Under the pieces are notes generated by a model that had not been told where the DNA came from, made no database searches, and saw nothing but the letters and a program-made list of their open reading frames with translations. Source: Pseudomonas sp. RIT-562 (GTDB taxonomy: Bacteria; Pseudomonadota; Gammaproteobacteria; Pseudomonadales; Pseudomonadaceae). Taken from it: a stretch of 64,000 nt of DNA. Numbering within the stretch: the first letter of the stretch is position 1; every line of letters starts with the position of its first letter. Shown here one piece after another: positions 56,601 through 64,000 of the stretch. Both the position numbers and the translations under genes were made by a program. The stretch spans positions 124,001-188,000 of the forward strand of contig NZ_JAPJIV010000007.1 of the NCBI RefSeq assembly GCF_026241895.1. Reading direction: 5' to 3'.

Positions 56601-59600
56601 TCCGGCACCTTCACCGTCACATCGCTCGACGGCCTCAATTCCCTGGTGGTGGGTGGCTTCGCGGTGGTCGCCAACGGCGCGGTAGTCGGCCTGCCGCACA
56701 CCGTGGTCACTCCGCTGGGGAACTTCCTCACCATCAATGGCTTCGATGCCGCCACTGGCGTGCTCAGCTACAGCTACACCCTGGTGGGCAGCGAGACTCA
56801 TCCGACGGCCGATGGCGCCAACGCCATCGTCGAGAACTTCGACGTGGTGGCGCACGACGTCGACGGCAGCACTGCGTCGGCGCAGATCAACGTCAACATC
56901 ATCGATGACCTGCCCAGCGCCAATCCGGACTTCAAGCATGTGCAAGAGGGCGGGACAGTCGGCACCAACGTGCTGGTCAATGACATCGGCGGCTCCGACG
57001 GTCCGGCCGCTACCGGTGCAGTGGTGGGCGTGCGCGCCGGCAGCGACGCTTCGACCTCGGCCAGCGGCGGCCTCAACACCAACATCAATGGTGCCTACGG
57101 TTACCTGACGCTGGATGCCAACGGCAACGCGACTTATCACAGCAACCCGAACACCGTCAGCGGCCCCGGCGCGATTGACGTGTTCACTTACACCGTGCGC
57201 GATGTCGATGGCGATGAAAGCACCACCACTATCACCATCGACGTCTACAACAGCTGCATCAAGGCTGTGTCCGACAGCGACGTGACGGTCTACGAAAAAG
57301 CCCTGGACCTGAGCAAAGATGGCCAGGACCTGGCGGCGGGCACCGTCGCAGGCAGCGATCCGGGCAATACCGGTGAAACCGCTTCCGGCACGCTGGTGGG
57401 CTCGGTCACCGGCGCGGTGGGGGCGATCACCTATGCCCTGGTCGGCAGCGCCACCGGCAACCATGGACAGATTCAACTGAATGCCGACGGCACCTACACC
57501 TACACCCTGACTTCGCCGGCGAGCACTACCCCGCAGGCCAACGATGGCGCGAACACCCTGAGCGAAACCTTCACCTACCAGGCGACCGATTCCCTGGGGA
57601 ACATCACCACCAGCACCATCGTGGTGAACATCGTCGACGACGTGCCGCAGGCGGTGAATGACAGCAATGCCAACACTGCATCGGAAACTCGCCTGACCCT
57701 GGATGGCAATGTCCTGACCAACGACGTGCAAGGCGCAGACGTTGTCGCGACTGGCCCGAACGCCGGCCCCGTCACGCCGGGTACGTTCACCGGCCTCTAC
57801 GGCACCCTGGTGCTCAATGCCAACGGCACCTACACCTACACGCTGGACACCAATGACGCAGACTTCAAGGCCCTGGAAGGTCGCGGCAACGGCACGGAAA
57901 CCTTCGCCTACACCATCACCGATGCCGACGGCGATACCAGTACCGCGAACCTGGTACTGCAGATCCACAACAACGATGATCCGGTGATCATCGGCGGCCT
58001 GGACGTCAACGGCGGCGAACTCACGGTCCACGAGAAGAACCTCGACTGGGGCACGAGTCCCGACCAGCCGGCGCTGACCCAATCCGGTACCTTCACCGTC
58101 ACATCGCTCGACGGCCTGAATTCCCTGGTGGTGGGTGGCTTCGCGGTGGTCGCCAATGGCGCGGTAGTCGGCCTGCCGCACACCGTGGTCACTCCGCTGG
58201 GTAACTTCCTCACCATCAATGGCTTCGATGCCGCCACTGGCGTGCTCAGCTACAGCTACACCCTGGTGGGCAGCGAGACTCATCCGACGGCCGATGGCGC
58301 CAACGCTATCGTCGAGAACTTCGACGTGGTGGCGCACGACGTCGACGGCAGCACTGCGTCGGCGCAGATCAACGTCAACATTATCGATGACCTGCCCAGC
58401 GCCAATCCGGACTTCAAGCATGTGCAAGAGGGCGGGACAGTCGGCACCAACGTGCTGGTCAATGACATCGGCGGTTCGGACGGCCCGGCCGCTACCGGAG
58501 CAGTGGTGGGCGTGCGCGCCGGCAGCGATACTTCGACCTCGGCCAGCGGCGGTCTCAACACCAACATCAATGGTGCCTACGGTTACCTGACGCTGGATGC
58601 CAACGGCAACGCGACTTATCACAGCCGGCCAGACTCGGTAGGCGTGCCGGGCGCGACTGACGTGTTCACTTACACCGTGCGCGATGCCGATGGCGATGAA
58701 AGCACCACCACCCTCACCATCGATGTGTCCAACAGCTGCATCAAGGCGGTGTCCGACAGCGACGTCACGGTCTACGAAAAAGCCCTGGACCTGAGCAAGG
58801 ACGGCCTCGACCTGGCAGCGGGCACCGTGGTCGGCAGCGATCCGGGCAACACGGGCGAAACTTCCACGGGGACACTGGTCGGGTCGGTCACCGGGGCGAC
58901 CGGTGCAATCACTTACACCTTGGTCAGCAGTGGTACCGGCGCCTATGGGCAACTGCTCCTCAACCCCAACGGCACCTACACCTACACGTTGACCTCGGCA
59001 CCGAAAACCGCGCCGAACGCCAACGACGGCCCCAACAGCCTGAGCGAAAGCTTCACCTATAAGGCGACCGATGCCCTGGGTAACACCACCACCAGCACCA
59101 TCGTGGTGAACATCGTCGACGACGTGCCCAAGGCCGTGGCGTCCGAGCGCTCGGTGGCGGCGGTGGAAATCGATTCCAACCTGCTGCTGGTAATCGACGT
59201 GTCCGGCAGTATGGCTGATGCCTCCGGCGTGCCGGGCCTGTCGCGCCTGGCGTTGGCCAAGCAGGCGATCAGTGCCTTGCTCGACAAGTACGACGACCTC
59301 GGCGACGTGAAGGTGCAGATCGTTACCTTCAGCAGCAACGCCACCGACAAGACCGCGATCTGGGTCGATGTGGCCACCGCCAAGTCGATCATTTCCGGCC
59401 TGACGGCGGGCGGCGGTACCAACTACGACGCCGCCGTGGCGACCATGAAAACCGCGTTCAATACCGCCGGCAAACTGACCGGTGCGCAGAACGTCGGCTA
59501 CTTCTTCTCGGACGGTAAACCCAACGAAGGCGACATCAACGCGGCCGACGAAGCCTCGCTCAAAGCCTTCCTCGACGCCAACAACATCAAGAACTACGCA

Positions 59601-61595
59601 ATCGGCCTGGGCAACGGCGTCAGCAATGCCTACCTCGATCCGGTGGCCTATGACGGCAGCACCCACACCAATACCAATGCGGTGGTGGTGACCGATCTCA
59701 ACCAGCTCAACTCGGTACTCTCGGGCACCGTGCAGGGCGCACCAGTCACGGGCACCTTGCTGGAGGGCGGAAACTTTGGTGCCGATGGCGGTTTCATCAA
59801 GACCATCGTGGTCGATGGCACCACCTATACCTATGACCCCAAGGCACTGGGCAACCAGGGTTCACTGATTGCCAGCGGCGGCGCCAACCACGGCACATTC
59901 AACACGGCGAACAACTCCCTGAGCATCGCCACCAATAACGGCGGCACGCTGGTCATCAATCTTGATACCGGTGAATACAACTACACCTCGCAGAAAGCCA
60001 CGAACGTGGTGATCACCGAGAACATCGGCTTCACCGTCAGCGACAACGACGGCGACCTGGCGAGCTCGACCCTGGTGGTCAAGGTCGTGCCGAACGCCGC
60101 GCCGGTGGCTGTCGACGATCACATCATCACTAACGTGTTGTCGGGCAGCGTCGTGGTACCGGGCGAGTTGCTGCTGGCCAACGACACTGATCCCGAGGGC
60201 GACACACTCACCGCCACACCCACGACCTTCAACACCGGATGGGTGGCCAAGGGCGCGGACTTCGTCGGCAGCGGCGCGATCAACTTCAAGGGCACCACCA
60301 ACACTGCGGCCAACCAGAACCTGGCGGATGTGCGCGGGTCCTTCGCCGCCAACACCGCAGCGATGACCGCAGTGCTGGTCATCACCGGTTACCTGGGCTC
60401 CGTGACCAACGCCAATGCCAATGATGAAGACCTCATCACCGTCAAACTCAAAGAAGGTGAGACCCTTAATCTGGATCACAACCTGGCGGGCGGTCGCATC
60501 GCCATGGAGTACTCGCTCAATGGCGGTGCGTTCGTGTCCATTGCCGATGGCGCGACCATCACCGCAGATGCCGATGGCACCTATCAGATCCATGTCACCA
60601 ACCTCAGCAATTCCGGGGGCGGCGTCAGCGCCAACAATGCCGAAAACTACCAGCTGACCATGACGGTCAACTACGCCGGCGCCCATGACATCACCCCGGA
60701 CTTCAATGGCGCCTACAGCGCCAATGACACCCATGGTGGCAGCGACGGCGCGAATGTGACCATCAGCTATCAGGACGGCCATACGCTCACCGGCACGGCG
60801 GGCGACGACGTACTGGTGGCCGGCACGGGCAACAACATACTCAATGCCGGCGATGGCAATGACGTGCTGACGGCGGGCACCGGTAACAACGAACTGCACG
60901 GCGATGCCGGCAATGACCTGCTGTTCAGCGGGGTGGGCAACGACCTGCTGGACGGCGGCACCGGCATCGATACCGTCAGCTACGCCCATGCCACCAGCGG
61001 TGTCACGGTCGACCTCAGCCTGCTCACCGCGCAAAACACCGGAGGCGCTGGCACTGACACCCTTACCGGGCTCGAGAACCTCACCGGCTCCAACTTCAAT
61101 GACAGCCTGACGGGCAACAACAACAGCAACGTCATCACCGGCGGCTTGGGCAACGACGTCCTCAACGGCGGAGGCGGCGATGACTTCCTGATCGGCGGCC
61201 TGGGCAACAACACCCTCACGGGCGGTGCCGGCGCGGATACCTTCCAGTGGCTCAAAGGCAATTCCGGGCATGACCTGGTCACCGACTTCACCCCGGGTAC
61301 CGACAAGCTCGACCTGTCGCAACTGCTGCAAGGTGAAAACGGCACGGCAGCCTCGCTGGATGATTACCTGCACTTCAAGGTCATCGGCAGCGGCGCTTCG
61401 GTACTCACCAGCATCGACGTCAGCGCCATGGCCGGCGCCACGCCGAACCAGACCATCGACCTGGCCGGCGTCAACCTCGCCAGTCATTACGGCGTCACGC
61501 CGGGGGCAGGTGGTGTGGTGGCCGGTGGGCATGACACGGCGACCATCATCAACGGAATGTTGAACGACCACTCGTTGAAGGTTGATACGGTTTGA
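53670..61595 (+). CDS. lapA: LapA-like giant repeat adhesin with RTX and vWA domains
   Basis: 2641 aa, substrate of LapEBC. Start at the ATG at 53670 (MATLIGIVTKVIGQVVAVAG) with GGAGG 8 bp upstream. Domains: retention module 1-115 (VEGDRLFAGDQLVTG, GRDSSLQ); TAAG at 115-118, matching the LapG site; Asp/Gly linker; three 250-residue repeats from about 193, 443 and 693 (each ending in HNNDDP); two copies of a 494-residue block at about 830-1818; vWA domain about 1829-2024 with MIDAS DVSGS near 1843; a further repeat; RTX nonapeptides about 2370-2530 (GGLGNDVLNGG, GGGGDDFLIGG); and a T1SS C-terminal signal region. Shorter than the LapA of Pf0-1 (about 5000 aa, from memory). It anchors cells to surfaces in biofilm formation and is likely calcium-binding. 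Confidence 0.9.
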   Translation: MATLIGIVTKVIGQVVAVAGDGTRRALVEGDRLFAGDQLVTGAEGAVAVKLQNGQELTLGRDSSLQMTSQLLAHQVPHVQTPEAVAPSEAQLTDVERLQRAIAAGEDPTQTGEATAAGPTGGNPSGGLGGGHSFVLLEEVGGRVDPNIGFPTAGFNGIPEFPLERIFNDPNDNLDDGIDDVIPPVVVPPVVNNPVTLGGLNTTGGELTLNEANLPEGTASNPSALTQNGTFTVTAPDGLLNLNVGGINVMSGGVASGLPQSITTQLGNTLTITGYNPATGVVSYGYTLNGNDTHSAGEGANSLSEQFTVVAGDTNGDTATGSLDINITDDAPKAIDDSNANTASETLVTLTGSVLPNDIQGADRIPTGPNSGPVIGGTFTGTYGTLVLNPNGTYTYTLNPNDADFKALHGGGSGTESFVYTLTDSDGDTSTATLVLNIHNNDDPIDIGGLGVFGGEVTVYEKNLGDGSAPDSAALTQSGTLTITALDGVQSLSIGGINVVSGGVSAGFPQSITTPLGSTLTITGYDSTTGVVSYSYTLGDNEAHANANGVNNLTEQFAVTVVDDNGTTANASLDVNIVDDVPKAVDDSNANTASETLLTLNGNVLSNDVQGADRVVTGENAGPITPGTFNGVYGTLVLNANGTYTYTLNTTDADFKALHGGGNGTETFSYTITDADGDTSTANLVLQIHNNDDPVTIDGLNVNGGELTVYEKNLGDGSAADSTALTQTGTFTITALDGVQSLSVGGINVVVGGVSAGFPQSVVTPLGSTLTITGFDSATGVVSYSYTLVDNETHANANGANNLSEQFAVTVVDDNGTTANASLDVNIVDDLPSAVNDSNAGTASESQLTLSGNVLTNDVQGADRVPTGPSAGPITAGTFVGTYGTLVLNANGTYTYTLDTNDADFKALEGRGNGTETFAYTITDADGDTSTANLVLQIHNNDDPVIIGGLDVNGGELTVHEKNLDWGTNPDQPALTQSGTFTVTSLDGLNSLVVGGFAVVANGAVVGLPHTVVTPLGNFLTINGFDAATGVLSYSYTLVGSETHPTADGANAIVENFDVVAHDVDGSTASAQINVNIIDDLPSANPDFKHVQEGGTVGTNVLVNDIGGSDGPAATGAVVGVRAGSDASTSASGGLNTNINGAYGYLTLDANGNATYHSNPNTVSGPGAIDVFTYTVRDVDGDESTTTITIDVYNSCIKAVSDSDVTVYEKALDLSKDGQDLAAGTVAGSDPGNTGETASGTLVGSVTGAVGAITYALVGSATGNHGQIQLNADGTYTYTLTSPASTTPQANDGANTLSETFTYQATDSLGNITTSTIVVNIVDDVPQAVNDSNANTASETRLTLDGNVLTNDVQGADVVATGPNAGPVTPGTFTGLYGTLVLNANGTYTYTLDTNDADFKALEGRGNGTETFAYTITDADGDTSTANLVLQIHNNDDPVIIGGLDVNGGELTVHEKNLDWGTSPDQPALTQSGTFTVTSLDGLNSLVVGGFAVVANGAVVGLPHTVVTPLGNFLTINGFDAATGVLSYSYTLVGSETHPTADGANAIVENFDVVAHDVDGSTASAQINVNIIDDLPSANPDFKHVQEGGTVGTNVLVNDIGGSDGPAATGAVVGVRAGSDTSTSASGGLNTNINGAYGYLTLDANGNATYHSRPDSVGVPGATDVFTYTVRDADGDESTTTLTIDVSNSCIKAVSDSDVTVYEKALDLSKDGLDLAAGTVVGSDPGNTGETSTGTLVGSVTGATGAITYTLVSSGTGAYGQLLLNPNGTYTYTLTSAPKTAPNANDGPNSLSESFTYKATDALGNTTTSTIVVNIVDDVPKAVASERSVAAVEIDSNLLLVIDVSGSMADASGVPGLSRLALAKQAISALLDKYDDLGDVKVQIVTFSSNATDKTAIWVDVATAKSIISGLTAGGGTNYDAAVATMKTAFNTAGKLTGAQNVGYFFSDGKPNEGDINAADEASLKAFLDANNIKNYAIGLGNGVSNAYLDPVAYDGSTHTNTNAVVVTDLNQLNSVLSGTVQGAPVTGTLLEGGNFGADGGFIKTIVVDGTTYTYDPKALGNQGSLIASGGANHGTFNTANNSLSIATNNGGTLVINLDTGEYNYTSQKATNVVITENIGFTVSDNDGDLASSTLVVKVVPNAAPVAVDDHIITNVLSGSVVVPGELLLANDTDPEGDTLTATPTTFNTGWVAKGADFVGSGAINFKGTTNTAANQNLADVRGSFAANTAAMTAVLVITGYLGSVTNANANDEDLITVKLKEGETLNLDHNLAGGRIAMEYSLNGGAFVSIADGATITADADGTYQIHVTNLSNSGGGVSANNAENYQLTMTVNYAGAHDITPDFNGAYSANDTHGGSDGANVTISYQDGHTLTGTAGDDVLVAGTGNNILNAGDGNDVLTAGTGNNELHGDAGNDLLFSGVGNDLLDGGTGIDTVSYAHATSGVTVDLSLLTAQNTGGAGTDTLTGLENLTGSNFNDSLTGNNNSNVITGGLGNDVLNGGGGDDFLIGGLGNNTLTGGAGADTFQWLKGNSGHDLVTDFTPGTDKLDLSQLLQGENGTAASLDDYLHFKVIGSGASVLTSIDVSAMAGATPNQTIDLAGVNLASHYGVTPGAGGVVAGGHDTATIINGMLNDHSLKVDTV
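56158..59121. repeat. Tandem 1482-bp duplication inside the adhesin gene
   Basis: Two copies of a 494-codon block at 56158-57639 and 57640-59121. Landmarks offset by exactly 1482 bp: GATCCGGTGATCATC at 56496 and 57978, TGCAAGAGGGCGGGAC at 56941 and 58423, CAGCTGCATC at 57251 and 58733. The middle 800 bp are almost identical, the flanks diverge more. Confidence 0.9.
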
Positions 61596-61617
61596 TCTGA
61601 GGGTTGAAGGAACGAAA

Positions 61618-61646
61618 ACCGCCATTCCCTGGAAGGGGATGGCGGT
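61618..61646 (+). terminator. Hairpin after the adhesin gene
   Basis: ACCGCCAT-TCCC-TGGA-AGGG-ATGGCGGT-type stem 22 bp after the stop. It lacks a T tract, so termination may be only partial. Confidence 0.5.
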
Positions 61647-61693
61647 CTATCAACCGACGGAAATTTTGAATATTGCACTGTGGGAGCAAGGCT

Positions 61694-63634
61694 TCACATT
61701 GGCTCAGGCGGCCCGATCAGCCTGCCCATCACCCCATACACCCCCAACTCCCTGATCGTCTCGAACTCTCCCTGCGTCTCCACCATCTCCGCAATCAACG
61801 GCAAATCGATACTGTTGGTCGCACGGAATATCGCATCGATAAACAGGCGCTTGTCACTTTGCTGATCAATGCCGCGGATATACGCCCCATCAATCTTCAA
61901 GTAAGCCAACCCCAGCTGAGTCAGGTTGCCGATCTGGCTGAAGCTGCCGCCAAAATGCTGCAGCCCGATGCGATAACCGGTGTCGAGTAGGCTATGACAC
62001 AAGCGCTGCAACTCCAGCGGCGGCGGCAACTGGCGTTCGTCGATCTCCAGGGTCAGCAGCGGCGCGAGATCGGGTAGCGATTCGAGCATGTCGAGGACCT
62101 TCCCCAACTGCAGCGGATCGCGCAGGGTACTGCCGGACAAGCTTAAGGCCAGCGGCCAGCGGTTGACGATCAGGTAGTCCAGGGTCGCTTCGAGCATCGC
62201 CAGGTCCATGCGCGCCGACCAGCCGAAACGCTCGATCCAGGGCAGGAAGTGTCCGGCGGCAATCGCCTCGCCTTGCGGGTCGAGCAGGCGTGCCAGAACT
62301 TTGTGATGCAGCACCTGGCTGGTGTCGGCGCATTGCACCACCGGCTGGAAATACAGCTGCATATTGCCCTCGGTCAGGGCTGCATCGATCCAGGTGCGCC
62401 AGTCGTGGTGGGACTGGTTTGGGAGGTCGTCACCACCGTCCTGGTACATCCACGGCCGCTCGGGGTGTTGCCGGGCCTGGATCAGGGCTTGATCGACGCG
62501 CAGCAACACCGCACTGGCGGATTCCCCCGGGTGGTACCGGACGATGCCCAGGTGCGCCACCGGCATACTGTCACTGGCACCGGTCAGGCGCAGGTTTTCC
62601 AGGGTGGCACTGAGCTCCGCGGCCAGGCGGACCGCGTCTTCCTGGCCCAATCCAGGCGTCAGCAAGCTGAACTCGCCACCGCGGTTGCGCGCTGCCAGCC
62701 AGGTACGACGCTCGGGCAGAGCACTCAAGCGCTTGAGCAACTGCGCGACTACTCCGATCAACGCATCGGTGCGTTGTCCGCCCATGCGTTGGTTGAGGCC
62801 GGCCAGGTCGTTGATTCGCAGCATCAGCAGATGACCGTCACTGCTCTGCTCGGCGAGCAGCAGGTGATCGGCCAGTTGCTCATCCAGCAACCGGCGGTTG
62901 GCCAAGCCGGTGAGGCTGTCCTGATAGGATTCGGCGCGCAGTATTTCGCTGCGGGCGGCTTCTTCGGCGAATAGCGCCTTGAGCTTTTCGACCATCTGGT
63001 TCATCGCCAGCACCACGCGTTTCAATTCCGGGGTGCGAGGCAATTTCGGCAAGCTGCGAAATTCGCGTTTGCTGATGGCTTCAGCCTGCTTGACCATTTT
63101 GTCCAGCGGGCGCAATTGCCGGCGCAGCAACCAGCCGCCAAACACTGCGCTGAGCAGGCCGCAGATGAGCAGCCAGATCAGGCTGCCAAGGGTGCTGTCC
63201 CACAGTTTGGCGAGGGCAAATCGCGGGTTGCTCAGCACTTCGACCCGGGCGAATTGCTCCCAACCGCGCATGATCAACGCCTCGCCACCCTGGGGCCGCA
63301 GATCGACCAGGCTGACGAACCAGTGCGGCACTCGTTCGCCATGGACCGTGGCGCTGCGCTCCACCAGCACCTGCTCATCGGCGATCGCAACCACACGAAT
63401 GCTGGTGAAGTAGCCACTGTCGAAAATCGAGCTGACCATCAACTCGATCATGGCCGGATCGTCGACTTGCGCAGTCAATGACAATCCCAGTGCCGTCGCT
63501 GCGTCCTGGGCGTGCGAGCGCAACTGGCCGAGCATCTGGTCGCGGGAGCTTTCCAGGCTGACAAAAAAGCTGCCGCTGAACGCCACCAGCAGGAACAGGC
63601 AAATGGCGAGAAACAATTGTTTGCGCAGTGACAT
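61694..63634 (-). CDS. lapD: LapD, c-di-GMP receptor controlling the LapG protease
   Basis: 646 aa, inner membrane. First TM about 8-25; periplasmic LapD/MoxY-type domain 26-150 with GWEQF, where Trp falls exactly at position 125, the residue known to contact LapG; second TM near 155-175; HAMP; degenerate GGDEF (RGGEF) and degenerate EAL (KVLARL), so it senses but does not make or break c-di-GMP. When c-di-GMP is bound, LapD sequesters LapG and the adhesin stays on the surface. It starts 32 bp after lapG. Confidence 0.95.
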   Translation of the reverse strand: MSLRKQLFLAICLFLLVAFSGSFFVSLESSRDQMLGQLRSHAQDAATALGLSLTAQVDDPAMIELMVSSIFDSGYFTSIRVVAIADEQVLVERSATVHGERVPHWFVSLVDLRPQGGEALIMRGWEQFARVEVLSNPRFALAKLWDSTLGSLIWLLICGLLSAVFGGWLLRRQLRPLDKMVKQAEAISKREFRSLPKLPRTPELKRVVLAMNQMVEKLKALFAEEAARSEILRAESYQDSLTGLANRRLLDEQLADHLLLAEQSSDGHLLMLRINDLAGLNQRMGGQRTDALIGVVAQLLKRLSALPERRTWLAARNRGGEFSLLTPGLGQEDAVRLAAELSATLENLRLTGASDSMPVAHLGIVRYHPGESASAVLLRVDQALIQARQHPERPWMYQDGGDDLPNQSHHDWRTWIDAALTEGNMQLYFQPVVQCADTSQVLHHKVLARLLDPQGEAIAAGHFLPWIERFGWSARMDLAMLEATLDYLIVNRWPLALSLSGSTLRDPLQLGKVLDMLESLPDLAPLLTLEIDERQLPPPLELQRLCHSLLDTGYRIGLQHFGGSFSQIGNLTQLGLAYLKIDGAYIRGIDQQSDKRLFIDAIFRATNSIDLPLIAEMVETQGEFETIRELGVYGVMGRLIGPPEPM

Positions 63635-63666
63635 AAAACGCTCCTTGCGAGACCTTGCGAGGGAGA

Positions 63667-64000
63667 CTAGCCGTCGCCCACGGCGAAACCTTCGACCTGC
63701 ATTTTTTTCAACACATCCTGCCAGCGCGAGAGTTTTTTCGAGTCGCTGGACCGCTTGCCGCCGTTGGCGCCCGGCAGGTACAGGCCTTCGGCATTGAAGG
63801 CATACACCGGCAGCAGGTCCTTGCGCCGTGAAGCGGGGGAAATCTCGGCCACCAGGTTGTCCAGCACCAGCGGATCGGCCGTTGGGCTGCTGTAGAAAGT
63901 CAGCACCATGTGCGCCTGATTCTGGGTCAGGGCCTTGACGTAGGTGATGCGCAGTTTGTCGCTGGGAACGCCGAGATGGCGCAGGCTGAAATACTTGGCC
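63667..64000 (-). CDS. lapG: LapG periplasmic cysteine protease (3' end; gene runs off window)
   Basis: 111 codons visible; the start and N-terminus are beyond the right edge. The segment AKYFSLRHLGVPSDKLRITY, then the histidine in QNQAHMVLTFY and the aspartate in LVLDNLVAEI match the catalytic His and Asp of LapG; the catalytic Cys would be upstream, outside the window. It cleaves the adhesin at a TAAG-type site. Ends with GFAVGDG, 32 bp before lapD, consistent with a lapGD operon. Confidence 0.93.
   Translation of the reverse strand, partial: AKYFSLRHLGVPSDKLRITYVKALTQNQAHMVLTFYSSPTADPLVLDNLVAEISPASRRKDLLPVYAFNAEGLYLPGANGGKRSSDSKKLSRWQDVLKKMQVEGFAVGDG

Noticed and set aside
56559..59666. 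A very long open frame (1035 codons) antisense to the adhesin gene
   Set aside because: It follows from codon bias and the repeats of the adhesin in a GC-rich genome. Its product is a repetitive mirror of the adhesin units with no known domain or RBS.
61677..61697. A REP unit after the adhesin
   Set aside because: Only a short half core (TGTGGGAGCAAGGCTT) is present, so it is not listed as a full element.

Overview
The window is a gene-dense, GC-rich stretch of chromosome from a fluorescent pseudomonad, most likely the Pseudomonas fluorescens group. Three things support this: many Pseudomonas-type REP palindromes between genes (a GTGGGAGCAAGCTTGCTCGCGA-like core, split here as GTGGGAGCAAGC / TTGCTCGCGA), a guanidinobutyrate locus with the P. 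aeruginosa gene order (gbuA, gbuR and two transporters), and a Lap biofilm-adhesion locus. I see no rRNA, tRNA, insertion sequence, prophage or CRISPR array. Product names come from recognising protein families by eye; no search was run.

Layout. 1-0.7 kb: the 3' part of an LpxO-type lipid A hydroxylase. 0.7-10.5 kb: a sugar-acid catabolic island. On the minus strand are a tripartite tricarboxylate-type transporter (tctCBA) and a LysR regulator; on the plus strand are a PdxA2-like dehydrogenase, an enolase-superfamily acid-sugar dehydratase, an AraD1-type 2-keto-3-deoxy-pentonate dehydratase and an alpha-ketoglutarate semialdehyde dehydrogenase. Together they would import a pentonate-like acid and convert it to 2-oxoglutarate without phosphorylation. 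Both promoter regions of the island carry the same 19-bp palindrome (CGATAACC-N3-GGTTATCG) plus a half-site, a good candidate operator for the LysR protein. 10.5-19 kb: an EamA exporter, aceK, hrpA and a FabH-like ketoacyl synthase, followed by an array of five palindromic 26-28-bp repeats. 19-28.4 kb: an outer-membrane porin, a FemAB-like protein, aqpZ, an ABC exporter, ppiA, a hydrolase, a LysR regulator, a small secreted protein and azoR. 28.4-29.5 kb: a gene-free region built around a roughly 220-bp inverted repeat.

29.5-41.5 kb: an EamA transporter, a YbdG-like mechanosensitive channel, a DEAD-box helicase, small envelope proteins, a DUF899 protein, a lipoprotein, a TorF-like porin, cvfB, a YbfB-type MFS protein with a divergent LysR, and a 42-aa ORF resembling the PA1414 (SicX) locus. 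41.7-47.4 kb: the guanidinobutyrase operon (gbuA, an NTF2-like protein, an NCS1 permease, an SSS symporter) with divergent gbuR; the dyad between gbuA and gbuR is a candidate GbuR site. 47.4-48 kb: a DTW-domain tRNA modification enzyme.

48.1-64 kb: a Lap module. lapE-lapB-lapC (type I secretion) are on the minus strand, a 2641-residue LapA-like repeat adhesin is on the plus strand, and lapD plus the 3' end of lapG are on the minus strand. The adhesin has an N-terminal retention module with a TAAG sequence fitting LapG cleavage, 250-residue repeats, a 494-residue block present twice in tandem, a von Willebrand A domain with a MIDAS motif, RTX repeats and a C-terminal secretion region. LapD (degenerate c-di-GMP receptor with Trp125 conserved) would hold LapG back and so keep the adhesin on the surface. 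A FleQ-like sequence lies just upstream of lapE.
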